Counted from the first letter of the stretch, positions 8,909 through 18,206 are shown. The stretch is DNA of 64,000 bases from Blautia sp. AF19-10LB (GCF_003461245.1 NZ_QTWS01000001.1:203496-267495), one strand, 5' to 3'. Translations and numbers: made by a program. Notes: a model not told the origin generated them from the letters alone.

Positions 8909-9653
8909 ATATCCGGCAAAAGCAGCAGAACACTGGGACAATGTAGGACTTTTGGTTGGTGATGATGAGGCAGAAGTTTCTCATGTTTTTCTTGCACTGG
9001 ATCTGACGGAGGAAACTCTGGAAGAAGCGATCCAGGCGGGGGCAGATATGATCATTACGCATCATCCGATGATCTTTAGTGGAATCAAAAAGATCAACAA
9101 TCATGATTTCACCGGAAGGAGGATCATGCGCCTGATCCAGAATCATATCTGCTATTATGCCATGCATACGAATTATGATGTCCTTGGCATGGCAGATTTG
9201 AGTGCAGATTATCTGAAACTTGAGGAGCGGGAAGTTCTTTCTGTGACAGAGGAGACCAGGGACCGCTGTGAGGGATTGGGCCGTGTCGGCATGCTTTCGA
9301 AGCAGATGAGCCTCAGAGAATGCGGAGAATTTGTAAAGGCTGCGCTTTCGCTGAATGATGTTAAGATTTATGGAGATCTTGAGCAGCCGGTGCACAGAGC
9401 TGCGATCTGTACAGGAAGCGGCAAGAGCATGATCTCAGACGTGCTCGCCAAAGGTGCGGATGTGTATGTCACCGGTGATATTGACCATCATACAGGAATT
9501 GATGCAGTGGCAGCAGGACTGGCGGTCATCGATGCCGGTCACTACGGCACAGAATATATTTTTATGGATGCCATGAAAAAGAAGCTCGGCGAAAACTTCC
9601 CGGAACTTCCGATCACATGTGCAAAAGTAAAAAGCCCGTATACGATATTGTAG
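8871..9653 (+). CDS. Nif3-like dinuclear metal centre hexameric protein
   Basis: Protein of 260 residues in the Nif3/YqfO family, toroidal hexamers with a two-metal site of uncertain activity. Visible family features are EHWDNVGLLVGD near the N-terminus, IITHHPMIF with metal-binding histidines near residue 64, and the C-terminal AVIDAGHYGTEYIF. It is the short form without the inserted PII-like domain found in some homologues. The start lies inside trmK in another frame, so the two are probably translationally coupled. Function beyond metal binding is unknown. Confidence 0.92.
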   Translation: MKVKELTAWLENKYPAKAAEHWDNVGLLVGDDEAEVSHVFLALDLTEETLEEAIQAGADMIITHHPMIFSGIKKINNHDFTGRRIMRLIQNHICYYAMHTNYDVLGMADLSADYLKLEEREVLSVTEETRDRCEGLGRVGMLSKQMSLRECGEFVKAALSLNDVKIYGDLEQPVHRAAICTGSGKSMISDVLAKGADVYVTGDIDHHTGIDAVAAGLAVIDAGHYGTEYIFMDAMKKKLGENFPELPITCAKVKSPYTIL

Positions 9654-9689
9654 ATATCGAACTATAACTATAAAAACGGGAGGGTTTTT

Positions 9690-11354
9690 ATGGAGAATAT
9701 GGCAAAAGTAACGATCAATGGCGAAACGAAAGAATATCCCTGTGGAACTTCCTACAGGGATATTGTCAATGAATACCAGAAAGATACAGAGGCTCCGATC
9801 ATACTGGTCACGGTGGATGGGAGACTTCGGGAGCTTCATAAGAGGGTCAAGGGTGACTGCCAGGTAGAGTTTGTCACTACCAGAGACCATATTGGCTTTT
9901 CTACGTACAAGAGAAGTGCCTGCCTTGTACTGCTCAAAGCAATCTACGATGTGGCAGGCAAGGACGCGGTCGAGAAGGTGGAGATCCATTATTCCGTTGG
10001 CTCCGGCTATTATTTTACAATGACTGGATTTGCAGGATTGGATCAGGACTTTCTGGATCAGGTCAGAACACAGATGCATGAGATCGTAGATGCAAAGGTG
10101 CCGATCTGCAAGCGTTCCGTCAATACAGATGAGGCGATCGCACTGTTTCACCATCATCACATGTATGACAAGGAGAAGCTGTTCCGGTACCGCCGTGTTT
10201 CCAAGGTGAATATCTATAATATTGGAAACTATGAGGATTATTTCTATGGATATATGGCAGATCATACCGGCTATGTGAAATATTTTGACCTCAAGCTTTA
10301 TGATGAGGGCTTTGTCCTGGAACTGCCGGAGCGTAAGGATCCATCCGTGATTCCGCCGTTTGCTCCGGAGGAAAAAATCTTCCAGGTGCAGAAGGAATCC
10401 CAGGAATGGGCAGAGAAAATGGATATTTCCTATGTCGGCGATCTGAATGACCGCATTACCAGTGAGGGCGTGCGGAACATCCTTCTGGTGCAGGAAGCGC
10501 TCCAGGAAGCTAAGATCTCCAGGATCGCACAGCAGATCGTGGAGGACGGCAGCAAAAAATTCATTATGATCGCAGGACCGTCTTCCTCCGGAAAGACCAG
10601 CTTTTCGCATCGTCTGTCGATCCAGCTCACAGCACATGGCATGAAGCCGCATCCGATCGCCGTAGATAATTATTTCAAAAACAGAGAAGATACGCCTCTG
10701 GATGAATATGGCGAGAGAAATTATGAATGCCTGGAAGCACTGGATGTGGAGAAATTTAATGAGGATATGCTGGCACTTCTTCGGGGAGAGTGCATTGAAC
10801 TGCCGGTATTTAACTTTGTGACAGGTCACAGGGAATACAGAGGAGATTTCCTTGAACTTGGGAAAGATGATGTCCTCGTTATCGAGGGAATCCATGGACT
10901 CAATGATAAACTGAGCCATTCCCTCCCGAAAGAAAGTAAATTCAAAATCTACATCAGTGCACTGACACAGCTGAATGTCGACAAGCACAACCGTATTCCG
11001 ACCACAGATGGCAGACTGATCCGAAGGATCGTGCGTGATGCAAGAACACGTGGAACGAGCGCAAAGGATACGATCGCCAGATGGCCGTCGGTAAGAAGAG
11101 GAGAGGAAGCAAATATCTTCCCGTATCAGGAAGAAGCAGATGTGATGTTCAACTCCGCACTTGTCTATGAACTGGCATGCCTGAAGCTGTATGCAGAGCC
11201 GCTTCTGTTCGGAATCAGTAAGAAGGAACCGGAGTATCTGGAGGCGAAACGCCTTCTCAAATTCTTGGATTATTTTGTTGCAGTACCGAGCGATGATATC
11301 CCGCGGAATTCTCTTCTTAGGGAGTTTGTAGGGGGAAGCTGCTTTGATGTGTGA
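9690..11354 (+). CDS. Nucleoside kinase with TGS domain (uridine kinase-like)
   Basis: Protein of 554 residues. An N-terminal TGS-like domain (VTINGETKEYPCGTSYRDIV) is followed by a ThrRS-like second domain with HHHHMYDKEKLF, and a C-terminal P-loop kinase of the uridine kinase/phosphoribulokinase family. Walker A is IAGPSSSGKTSF near residue 292, and VLVIEGIHGLND is the Walker B-like strand. Such fusions are annotated as nucleoside kinases in Clostridia; the substrate is not experimentally clear to me. ATG 9690 has GGGAGGG upstream. It is the last gene before rnpB. Confidence 0.88.
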   Translation: MENMAKVTINGETKEYPCGTSYRDIVNEYQKDTEAPIILVTVDGRLRELHKRVKGDCQVEFVTTRDHIGFSTYKRSACLVLLKAIYDVAGKDAVEKVEIHYSVGSGYYFTMTGFAGLDQDFLDQVRTQMHEIVDAKVPICKRSVNTDEAIALFHHHHMYDKEKLFRYRRVSKVNIYNIGNYEDYFYGYMADHTGYVKYFDLKLYDEGFVLELPERKDPSVIPPFAPEEKIFQVQKESQEWAEKMDISYVGDLNDRITSEGVRNILLVQEALQEAKISRIAQQIVEDGSKKFIMIAGPSSSGKTSFSHRLSIQLTAHGMKPHPIAVDNYFKNREDTPLDEYGERNYECLEALDVEKFNEDMLALLRGECIELPVFNFVTGHREYRGDFLELGKDDVLVIEGIHGLNDKLSHSLPKESKFKIYISALTQLNVDKHNRIPTTDGRLIRRIVRDARTRGTSAKDTIARWPSVRRGEEANIFPYQEEADVMFNSALVYELACLKLYAEPLLFGISKKEPEYLEAKRLLKFLDYFVAVPSDDIPRNSLLREFVGGSCFDV

Positions 11355-11375
11355 CCTTGTGAAATAAATTTGTAC

Positions 11376-11404
11376 TTTACTTAAAGGCAGATTCGTGTTA
11401 GAAT
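11376..11404 (+). promoter_or_regulatory. rnpB promoter
   Basis: TTTACT at 11376-11381 and TAGAAT at 11399-11404 with a 17-bp spacer, ending 7 bp before the 5' end of RNase P RNA. Confidence 0.85.
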
Positions 11405-11411
11405 AGCATTC

Positions 11412-11762
11412 GTGCGAGCAGGCCAGGTGATCGCGGCTGTACAGACGAAAGGGTACAGACGAGGAAAGTCCGGGCTTCACAGGGCAGGATGCCGGATAAC
11501 GTCCGGTGGAGGTGACTCCCAGACCAGTGCAACAGAAATAAACCGCCTCCTTTGGAGGTAAGGGTGGAAAGGCAGTGTAAGAGACTACCGCCGTTGTGGT
11601 AACAGAACGGGCACATGTAAACTCCATTCGAAGCAAGACCGAAAAGAAAGCAATACGGCTGCCCGTCGTGCTTTCAGGTGGGTCGCTCGAGCCAGCTGGC
11701 AACGGCTGGCCTAGACAGATGATCACTCAACGACATAACCCGGCTTATCGGTCTGCTCGCAC
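11412..11762 (+). ncRNA. rnpB: RNase P RNA (type A), rnpB
   Basis: The catalytic RNA of RNase P, which cuts the 5' leader from pre-tRNAs. The ends pair (GTGCGAGCAGGCC with GGTCTGCTCGCAC). The conserved core is visible: GAGGAAAGTCCGGGCT near the 5' part, ACAGAA and GGTAAGGGTGGAAA in the middle, and GCTCGAGCC and AACCCGGCTTA near the 3' end. The length of about 351 nt fits. Its natural terminator has been split by the ICE that begins 18 bp downstream. Confidence 0.96.
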
Positions 11763-11806
11763 AAAAAAAGAAACGCTCATTTCCCCGCCTCCTAATAAGA
11801 AAACAT
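11763..11806 (+). other. attL of the ICE: half host terminator, half attP arm
   Basis: 11763-11777 (AAAAAAAGAAACGCT) is the left arm of a host terminator whose exact reverse complement lies 38.7 kb away at 50489-50503. The shared core TTTC is at 11780-11783. Inside it, GCCTCCTAATAAGAAAACAT (11787-11806) matches the inverted arm at 50460-50479 at 18 of 20 positions. The boundary was inferred by rejoining the ends. Confidence 0.82.
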
Positions 11807-11886
11807 GAGATAGTCCAGTAAAATCAATGTTTTCAGAGGCAAGGAACACGATGTGAAGTCAAAAAATCAAATACTGGCAGGATAAA

Positions 11887-11917
11887 GGGTGCTGATGTGA
11901 AATATCAGCACCCTTTT
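11887..11917 (+). terminator. First ICE left-end terminator
   Basis: 10-bp stem GGGTGCTGAT with ATCAGCACCC, 7-nt loop, then TTTT. It probably ends rnpB transcripts now that their own terminator is split. Confidence 0.85.
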
Positions 11918-11925
11918 CCTGTCCC

Positions 11926-11955
11926 AAACGCCATAGGGAATCCTATGGCGTTTTT
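11926..11955 (+). terminator. Second ICE left-end terminator
   Basis: 12-bp perfect stem AAACGCCATAGG with CCTATGGCGTTT, GAAT loop, T-run. The rest of the stretch from 11956 to 12136 shows no clear gene; it holds the leader and GGAGGGAGGTGA site of the next gene. Confidence 0.9.
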
Positions 11956-12136
11956 ACTTTCCATCAAGTACACGGAAAACTGTATTGAAAGGGGTGAGAA
12001 ATCGAAGGTATTTCTTCATGTAGGAAATGCAAATCAAGTGTCCATAGGTTTTCCCACATGGAGAAGCAAGTGGGCACAGAATTGAATTTTTTCCGAAAAC
12101 GAACACTTTTCCAGACCGCCGGAGGGAGGTGAGATT

Positions 12137-13036
12137 ATGGCGGTATTTCGCATTGAGAAAACCCGCGACTACACGGTGATGGCAAACCATCATCTGCGGA
12201 ACACGGCACTGTCGCTGAAAGCGAAGGGGCTGCTGTCCCTCATGCTATCCTTGCCGGAGGATTGGGACTACACCACCAAAGGTCTTGCGCGGATATGCCG
12301 GGATGGAGTGGACAGCATTTGTGCTACGGTCCGGGAGCTGGAGGATGCGGGATACATTATCCGTGAAAGAGTCCGCAACGCCAACGGGCGGCTCGGCAGC
12401 ATCGAGTACACGATTTTGGAGCAGCCCAGGCCGCCGGAACCTAAACCGGGAAAACCTGAACGGGAAAATCCAGTTCAGGTAAAACCAGTCTTGGATTCTC
12501 CTGTCTTGGGAAAACCTGAACAGGAAAAACCCGCACAATTAAATACTAAAGGATCAAGTAACCAAATATCAAATACTGATTCATCAAGTACGGAAGGATC
12601 AAATCCTATCCAATCAAGTCCCCAAACCCCCGCAGAGACCAAACGAACCGGACGGGACTGGATGCGGGAGCGAGAGAGCTATCGGGAACTGATTTTGGAG
12701 AATATCGAGTATGACTATCTATGCCGGGATGACCGGCTGGATCGGGATATGCTGAATGAACTGGTGGAACTCATGGTGGATACCGTCTGTTCCCGCAGGG
12801 AAACGATCCGCATTGCCGGGGACGACTATCCGGCGGAGGTGGTCAAATCCCGGTTCCTGAAGCTGAACAGTTCTCACATCGAGTATGTGTTGGACCGTAT
12901 GCGGGAGAACACCACCTATGTCCGCAACATCAAGAAATATCTGCTGGCTGCCCTGTATAACGCCCCGGCCACCATCGACAGCTACTATGCGTCCCTGGTG
13001 AACCACGATCTGTACGGCAGCGGAGAAAGGAGGTAA
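12137..13036 (+). CDS. Replication-initiator-like HTH protein (DUF6017 type)
   Basis: Protein of 299 residues found at the left end of Tn1549-like ICEs. The N-terminus (FRIEKTRDYTVMANHHLRN, LSLKAKGLLSLMLSLPEDWD) is the winged-helix RepA-like domain, with an HTH ending at YIIRERVRN. A proline-rich and polar linker runs from about residue 95 to 170. The C-terminal domain (DYLCRDDRLDRDMLNELVEL) is the DUF6017-like part. The likely role is element replication or its control. A strong Shine-Dalgarno (GGAGGGAGGTGA) precedes ATG 12137. pcfB follows after 6 bp. Confidence 0.82.
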   Translation: MAVFRIEKTRDYTVMANHHLRNTALSLKAKGLLSLMLSLPEDWDYTTKGLARICRDGVDSICATVRELEDAGYIIRERVRNANGRLGSIEYTILEQPRPPEPKPGKPERENPVQVKPVLDSPVLGKPEQEKPAQLNTKGSSNQISNTDSSSTEGSNPIQSSPQTPAETKRTGRDWMRERESYRELILENIEYDYLCRDDRLDRDMLNELVELMVDTVCSRRETIRIAGDDYPAEVVKSRFLKLNSSHIEYVLDRMRENTTYVRNIKKYLLAALYNAPATIDSYYASLVNHDLYGSGERR

Positions 13037-13042
13037 TCACTC

Positions 13043-13531
13043 ATGCAGGAAGAAGTCACCCAGCGCACCGTTGCCCTCTGCGTGGAGGCCACCAAGCTCT
13101 CCGCCGGAATGCTGCAACAGGCCATGAAAAAAGTGCTGGACGAGATGCAGAAAGGCGTGACCGACCACAAGAGTAAACTGCACCACGGCAAGCAGACCCT
13201 CCGGCAACTGATGAAGCACAACACCGGCGTTTCCAACATCGAGATCACCGACCAAAACATCCGGGCCTTTTCCGCCACCGCCAAGAAATACGGCATTGAC
13301 TTCGCGCTGAAAAAGGACACCAGCGGCGAGATACCCCGCTACCTGGTGTTCTTCAAGGGCCGGGATGCCGACGTTATCACGGCGGCCTTCCGGGAGTTCT
13401 CCGCAAAGAACCTGGAGAAAGAGAAAAAGCCCTCCATCCGCAAGGAACTGGAGCAGGCAAAGCAGCAGGCCAAAGCCCAGCACCGCCAGCGGGAGAAGGT
13501 CAAGACCAAAGACCGGGGTGTGGAATTATGA
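13043..13531 (+). CDS. pcfB: PcfB family protein (DUF3801)
   Basis: Protein of 162 residues of the PcfB/DUF3801 family, an accessory of conjugative relaxosome and coupling-protein function in Gram-positive elements. Typical stretches are EEVTQRTVALCVEATKLSA at the N-terminus, FSATAKKYGIDFALKKD and YLVFFKGRDADVITAAF. The C-terminus is basic and probably helical (QAKQQAKAQHRQREK). AAGGAGG precedes ATG 13043, and the stop overlaps the ATG of the virD4 fragment by four bases. The gene order replication protein-pcfB-virD4 is standard for these ICEs. Confidence 0.88.
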   Translation: MQEEVTQRTVALCVEATKLSAGMLQQAMKKVLDEMQKGVTDHKSKLHHGKQTLRQLMKHNTGVSNIEITDQNIRAFSATAKKYGIDFALKKDTSGEIPRYLVFFKGRDADVITAAFREFSAKNLEKEKKPSIRKELEQAKQQAKAQHRQREKVKTKDRGVEL

Positions 13532-13833
13532 CGGTTGACTGGAAGAAAAAGCTGCTCCCCAACCTCCCATATCTACTGTTCGTGTATCTCTTTGATAAGC
13601 TCTGCCAGGCGGTGCGCCTCGCGCCCGGCCTTGACGCCTCTGAAAAGTTTCTGCATTTGAGCCAGGGCTTTACGGAGGCGTTTTCTTCTGCGGCGCCCAG
13701 CCTGCACCTATTAGACCTGCTGGCAGGTATCGCCGGGGCGATCATTGTTCGGCTGGCGGTGTACGCCAAAGGGAAAAACGCCCGCAAATACCGCAAGGGC
13801 ATTGAATACGGCAGCGCCCGATGGAGTGCATAA
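13528..13833 (+). CDS. VirD4 coupling protein, N-terminal fragment of interrupted gene
   Basis: The first 99 codons of the type IV coupling protein (VirD4/TraG family), the ATPase linking the relaxosome to the secretion channel. They encode the N-terminal membrane part (LLPNLPYLLFVYLFDKL, LLDLLAGIAGAIIVRLAVYA) and end at GIEYGSARW. After codon TGG (13822-13824) the nested element begins and adds only Ser-Ala and a stop. The missing continuation GTAADIAPYVDPVPDWN is found in the same frame at 22357. The fragment lacks the Walker motifs and cannot be functional alone. Confidence 0.92.
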   Translation: MTVDWKKKLLPNLPYLLFVYLFDKLCQAVRLAPGLDASEKFLHLSQGFTEAFSSAAPSLHLLDLLAGIAGAIIVRLAVYAKGKNARKYRKGIEYGSARWSA

Positions 13834-13878
13834 TCTTAACTGTAAACAACGACTTTATGGACGCAGGAGGATATGCAC

Positions 13879-15729
13879 ATGAGCAATTACAATAAAATCA
13901 CAGCCCTTTACTCCCGCCTTTCCGTAGGCGACGAAGACAGGGACGGCGGCGAGAGCAACAGCATACAGAACCAAAAAATCTTTTTAGAGAACTACGCCAA
14001 AGGACAGCACCTAACCAATATCCGCCACTACATTGACGACGACGAAAGCGGCAGGTTCTTTGACCGTTCCGCTTATTCCCGCATGATTGAAGATGTGGAA
14101 AGCGGCAAAATCGGTGTCTGCATTATGAAAGACCTTACCCGCTGGGGGCGCGACTATCTCCAAGTTGGCAACGCTATGGAGATTTTCAGACGGAACAATG
14201 TACGCTTTATCGCAGTCAACAACGGTATAGACAGCGAAAACCCCGACACATTAGAGTTTGCCCCCTTTATCAATATCATGTCGGAGTGGTACGCAAAGGA
14301 CATCAGCAAGAAAGTGAAAACGGGCATTAAGACCAAAGGCATGAGTGGAAAGCCGATTGCCACCGAAGCCCCTTACGGCTATATCAAAGCCCCGGACAAC
14401 AAGGATTTTTGGATAATCGACGAGGAAGCCGCCGAGGTTGTACGCCTTATTTTCCGTCTGTTTTTGGACGGGAAAAACCGAAACCAAATCGCCGTATATC
14501 TGACACAGGAGCAAATCCCAACCCCCACTTTCTACATGAAAGACCGCGGGCGGGGAACTTGTAAAAATAAGACGCTCAACGAGGATAACCGTTACAAGTG
14601 GAACAAAGCCACGCTGACCCATATCCTCACGCGGCAGGAGTATTGCGGCGATGTAGTCAACTTCAAGACCACAAAGCATTTCCGGGATAAGCGAAACCAC
14701 TATGTAGACAGAAGCCAGTGGCACATCACAGAAAATGTGCATGAGCCGATTATTGACCGCACCGACTTTGAAAATGTGCAGCGGATTTTGGAAAACGCAC
14801 CTGTCAAACGCCCCAACGGGGACGGAGAAATCCACCCTCTGTCCGGCTTGCTTTTCTGTAAAGACTGCGGTGCAAAAATGCACATTCGCATAGATTACCG
14901 AAACGGCGGCAAGCGCCATGTTGCCTATTGCAGCGAGTACCACAAGGGAAAAGCCAAAAATCCCAAGTGCAGCTCCCCGCACATCATGGACGCGGATCTG
15001 CTTATGCAGACCGTCGCAGATGTGCTGAAAAAAATCGCGGAATACTCTATCAGCAACCGGGCAGAGTTTGAAGCCTTAGTGAAAAAGAGCCTTGCCATGC
15101 AGCAGACCGACAAGACAAAGAAACAGCAGAAGCGTATCCCGCAAATCACGACGCGCCTTGAACAGATTGACAAGGTGCTGAATAAACTTTATGAGGACAA
15201 CGCGCTGGGTACTATCCCACAAGACCGCTATGAGCAGATGTCGCAGAAGTATTCCGAAGAATACTACTCACTGAAAGCCGAGCTTGAACAGCTTAGGGAA
15301 CAGCTATCCGCTTTTGAGAACGCGGGAGGACGGGCGCAGAAGTTTGTAAAGCTGATAGACCGTTACGCTGACTTTACCGACCTTACCCCGACTATCCTCA
15401 ACGAGTTTATCAGCCGGATTGAAGTGCATGAGCGTGACAAGAAAAGGGCGAAACAGGCTATTCAGCATATCGGGATATATTTTAACCATATCGGCAGATT
15501 TGAAAATGAACTGACACAGCTTGCAGAGCCGACAGAGCAGGAAATCCGGCAAATGCGTGAGGAAATCGAAGAAGCAAGAAAGGAAAAGAGCCGCGCCTAC
15601 CACCGCAACTATTCAAGAGAATACCGGGCGAGAAATCTTGAAAAGAGGCGGGAGTACGACCGTATCAAAGCGCGGGAATATCGGGCGAAGAAAAAGGCGC
15701 AGGCTGCCGCCGCACTGTCCGCACCATAA
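13879..15729 (+). CDS. Large serine recombinase of the nested element
   Basis: TnpX-type large serine recombinase of 616 residues, expected to integrate and excise the nested element. The resolvase domain starts ALYSRLSVGDED, whose serine is the nucleophile, and includes [20 protein letters not shown] recombinase domain follows (EAAEVVRLIFRLFLDGKNRNQIA). The zinc ribbon is CKDCGAKM with a later Cys, followed by a long coiled-coil region and a very basic C-terminus. I prefer ATG 13879 because AGGAGG lies at 13865-13870; ATG 13873 is too close. It reads inward from the left end of the element. Confidence 0.93.
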   Translation: MSNYNKITALYSRLSVGDEDRDGGESNSIQNQKIFLENYAKGQHLTNIRHYIDDDESGRFFDRSAYSRMIEDVESGKIGVCIMKDLTRWGRDYLQVGNAMEIFRRNNVRFIAVNNGIDSENPDTLEFAPFINIMSEWYAKDISKKVKTGIKTKGMSGKPIATEAPYGYIKAPDNKDFWIIDEEAAEVVRLIFRLFLDGKNRNQIAVYLTQEQIPTPTFYMKDRGRGTCKNKTLNEDNRYKWNKATLTHILTRQEYCGDVVNFKTTKHFRDKRNHYVDRSQWHITENVHEPIIDRTDFENVQRILENAPVKRPNGDGEIHPLSGLLFCKDCGAKMHIRIDYRNGGKRHVAYCSEYHKGKAKNPKCSSPHIMDADLLMQTVADVLKKIAEYSISNRAEFEALVKKSLAMQQTDKTKKQQKRIPQITTRLEQIDKVLNKLYEDNALGTIPQDRYEQMSQKYSEEYYSLKAELEQLREQLSAFENAGGRAQKFVKLIDRYADFTDLTPTILNEFISRIEVHERDKKRAKQAIQHIGIYFNHIGRFENELTQLAEPTEQEIRQMREEIEEARKEKSRAYHRNYSREYRARNLEKRREYDRIKAREYRAKKKAQAAAALSAP

Positions 15730-15808
15730 AACAGAATAGCAACATCATAGAGGGATTTTCCGAACTACGGGAAGTCCCTTTTTTACGCCCGGAGAAAGGA
15801 GTAACCTA

Positions 15809-16024
15809 TTGACAGAAAAGAAAGGAACACCCACCCCGCCGACCAAACCGGACGGAGTTATCACGACACAGAGAAACGGGCAGACCATTGTTGCGGAGCT
15901 GTTTTTTAACCACAACGCCACAGAAACATTCTCCGACAAGCTGCTGAAAACGATACTTGCCGACAGTCTGCGTTTTTCTGCGTCTGACGGTCAAGAGCCG
16001 GAAAAAACAGAAATCTTGCGATAA
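15809..16024 (+). CDS. TnpW family protein
   Basis: Protein of 71 residues resembling the small TnpW family encoded next to TnpX-type recombinases in Tn4451-like elements. The visible signature is GQTIVAELFFNHNATETFSDKLLKTIL. It starts with TTG at 15809 after AAAGGAG. The role is not established; an excision accessory is possible from its neighbourhood. A second TnpW-like protein lies beside the outer ICE recombinase. Confidence 0.75.
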   Translation: MTEKKGTPTPPTKPDGVITTQRNGQTIVAELFFNHNATETFSDKLLKTILADSLRFSASDGQEPEKTEILR

Positions 16025-16158
16025 CAGCCGCCCCGACGATACATTCCCCGTTTGGGCGGTTTTTATCGTCAAAAACGCAGTTTTCCCCAAGTCAAGAGCC
16101 GAGGAAAACACCCGAAAAACACCCCTATTGCGTAACAGGGACGCAGAAAGGAGCTTGC

Positions 16159-16461
16159 ATGAGAACAGGGCTTACCAAACAGGAAAAGACCACCGATATA
16201 TGGTTTGACGAGAAAGACCCCCTTATCCATATCCGCACCCACAACACCAACCTCAAAAAGCGGCTTGCCGCTTATGCCGAGCAGTACCCCGACGAGTGCT
16301 ACCAGACCGACACAGACCACGAAACAGGCTGCATGGAGTTTGATATTGCAAAGGGGCGTTTCTCTTTCCGTCTGACCGCCCCATACAATGAGCAACGCCG
16401 GAGAGCCGCCAGCGAAGCGGCGAAAGCTAACGCAAGCAATCTCACGCGAAGTGTGGTATAA
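16159..16461 (+). CDS. Conserved hypothetical protein of Tn4451-like elements
   Basis: Protein of 100 residues, not recognised as a named domain. It starts at ATG 16159 with AAAGGAG upstream. The sequence is polar (WFDEKDPLIHIRTHNTNLKKRLAAYAEQYPD), followed by a beta-like stretch (CMEFDIAKGRFSFRLTAPY) and a basic, alanine-rich end. Similar small proteins are, from memory, common between the recombinase and mobilization genes of such elements. I cannot assign a function. Confidence 0.65.
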   Translation: MRTGLTKQEKTTDIWFDEKDPLIHIRTHNTNLKKRLAAYAEQYPDECYQTDTDHETGCMEFDIAKGRFSFRLTAPYNEQRRRAASEAAKANASNLTRSVV

Positions 16462-16544
16462 TTTTTTGAAAAAGTTTGAGATTTGATGTAGTATTCGTCG
16501 TTAAAACCGTAGTATATAGGTGAAGCCGGAGAGGAGGCGGTGCA

Positions 16545-17105
16545 ATGATAGAGGATGAAAAAATCATAGAAATGTTTTTTGAACGTTCAGAACAAGGCAT
16601 ACGGGAGTTGGATATAAAATACGGAACAGTCTGCCACAATCTTTCCTATCATATCGTAGGAAGTAGGCAGAACGCAGAGGAATGTGTAAACGACGCTTAT
16701 TTAGGTGTATGGAACACTATTCCCCCTGCACGACCTAACCCACTTTTATCCTATGTTCTGAAAATCGTTCGGAACATTTCAATCAAAATTTATTGGAGAA
16801 AGGAAGCAGCCAAACGAAGCAGCCATTACACGATTGCTTTGGAGGAAATTGAAACCTATGTAGCAGATACTCACACAGTAGAAGCAGAAATTGAAGCTAA
16901 AGAATTAGCCCGTATCATTGAAAGTTTTTTAGATACGCTGACTACTGAAAACCGCGTTATTTTCATGCGCCGCTATTGGTTTTCTGACAGCTACAAAGAC
17001 ATAGCCGAGGTTGTGGGGCTTTCAGAGAAAAATGTCTCTGTCCGGCTGACCCGTATCCGCGAAAAGATGAAACAATATTTAATTGAAAGAGAGGTCTTTA
17101 TATGA
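16545..17105 (+). CDS. ECF-type sigma factor
   Basis: Sigma-70 family factor of 186 residues with only regions 2 and 4. Region 2 contains QNAEECVNDAYLGVWNTIPP, and region 4 has the HTH FSDSYKDIAEVVGLSEKNVSVRLTRIR after LTTENRVIFMRRYW. GAGGAGG precedes ATG 16545. The stop overlaps the start of the DUF4179 gene (ATGA), a usual arrangement for a sigma factor with its membrane regulator. It is an accessory gene within the nested element; the regulon is unknown. Confidence 0.88.
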   Translation: MIEDEKIIEMFFERSEQGIRELDIKYGTVCHNLSYHIVGSRQNAEECVNDAYLGVWNTIPPARPNPLLSYVLKIVRNISIKIYWRKEAAKRSSHYTIALEEIETYVADTHTVEAEIEAKELARIIESFLDTLTTENRVIFMRRYWFSDSYKDIAEVVGLSEKNVSVRLTRIREKMKQYLIEREVFI

Positions 17106-18124
17106 ACGCAAAGAAGTTTTCCGACGCTATGAGCGAGCTTGACAACAAATACATTGACGAAGCCCTTAACTATAAGAAAAAGGTCAAGAAGCCCATTTGG
17201 ATTAAATGGGGAGCTATGGTAGCCAGTTTGCTCCTTGTTTTTACCATGTCTGTTCCAGCATTAGCGGCAGCAGATTTTGGACCAGCTTATAATCTACTCT
17301 ACAAGGTATCTCCGGCAATTGCCCAAAAGTTAAAGCCTGTTAGTATGTCCTGCGAGGATAATGGGATTAAGTTTGAAGTAATTTCGGCTTATGTTGAGGG
17401 TAGCGAAGCAAAGATTTTTATTTCCGTACAAGATATTGACGGAGATAGAATTGATGAAACGACAGATTTGTTTGATAGCTTTAGTATCAATACACCTTTT
17501 GATTGTAGCAGTTCGTGTGAAAATATAAGCTATGACACCGAAACAAAAACCGCCACTTTCCTAATTTCTATATCACAATGGAATGAAAAAGACATTATTG
17601 GTGAGAAAATTACTTTTTGTGTCCGAGAAATGCTGAGCAATAAGCAGGAATATGATGCGATATTGACAGATTTGGATTTGACCCAAATTAGTGCTACACC
17701 AAAAACAATTACCCCGACTCAAATTTGGGGTGGTGGGGGAACAAACTACAATGAAATGGAAAACAATTTTCAGGCATTGAAAACAACAGGTATTCTGTGT
17801 TCCCCTATTGCTGAGGTAGATATTACAGCCATGGGATATGTGGATGGGAAATTGCATATACAAGTCAAGTACGAGGATAGTTTAGAAACGGATAATCATG
17901 GCTATATCTATTTCAAAAATGACAAAGGAGAGGAAATCCACTGTATCGCAAATATTGCATTTTCTACTGATAGTGAACATCAAGAACGGTATGTGGAATA
18001 TGTTTATGATTTGTCAGATGTTGATTTAACCCAATATAAAGTATATGGATATTTTGTTACGAGCGATACACATATCGAAGGAAATTGGAGTGTTACTTTC
18101 CCTTTAGAAAGCATAAGTCAATAA
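17102..18124 (+). CDS. DUF4179 membrane protein, putative anti-sigma partner
   Basis: Protein of 340 residues overlapping the ECF sigma gene by four bases. A cytoplasmic N-terminus of about 38 residues (KFSDAMSELDNKYIDEAL) precedes one transmembrane segment (WGAMVASLLLVFTMSVPALAA). A large extracytoplasmic beta-rich domain follows. This matches DUF4179 proteins, which commonly sit next to ECF sigma factors and are thought to control them. Codon use is more AT-rich than the surrounding mobilization genes. The trigger signal is unknown. Confidence 0.8.
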   Translation: MNAKKFSDAMSELDNKYIDEALNYKKKVKKPIWIKWGAMVASLLLVFTMSVPALAAADFGPAYNLLYKVSPAIAQKLKPVSMSCEDNGIKFEVISAYVEGSEAKIFISVQDIDGDRIDETTDLFDSFSINTPFDCSSSCENISYDTETKTATFLISISQWNEKDIIGEKITFCVREMLSNKQEYDAILTDLDLTQISATPKTITPTQIWGGGGTNYNEMENNFQALKTTGILCSPIAEVDITAMGYVDGKLHIQVKYEDSLETDNHGYIYFKNDKGEEIHCIANIAFSTDSEHQERYVEYVYDLSDVDLTQYKVYGYFVTSDTHIEGNWSVTFPLESISQ

Positions 18125-18168
18125 GTTTTCGTAGTTACCGATATAAATACAAACCAAATAATTCAATG

Positions 18169-18206
18169 AGAGCAGCCTTTTTCACACAAAAACGGCTGCT
18201 CTTTTC
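18169..18206 (+). terminator. Terminator of the sigma/DUF4179 pair
   Basis: 9-bp stem AGAGCAGCC with GGCTGCTCT, A/T-rich loop, then TTTT. Confidence 0.85.

Noticed and set aside
11596..11808. Open frame inside the RNase P RNA
   Set aside because: The conserved RNA core and end pairing explain the sequence; no ribosome site.
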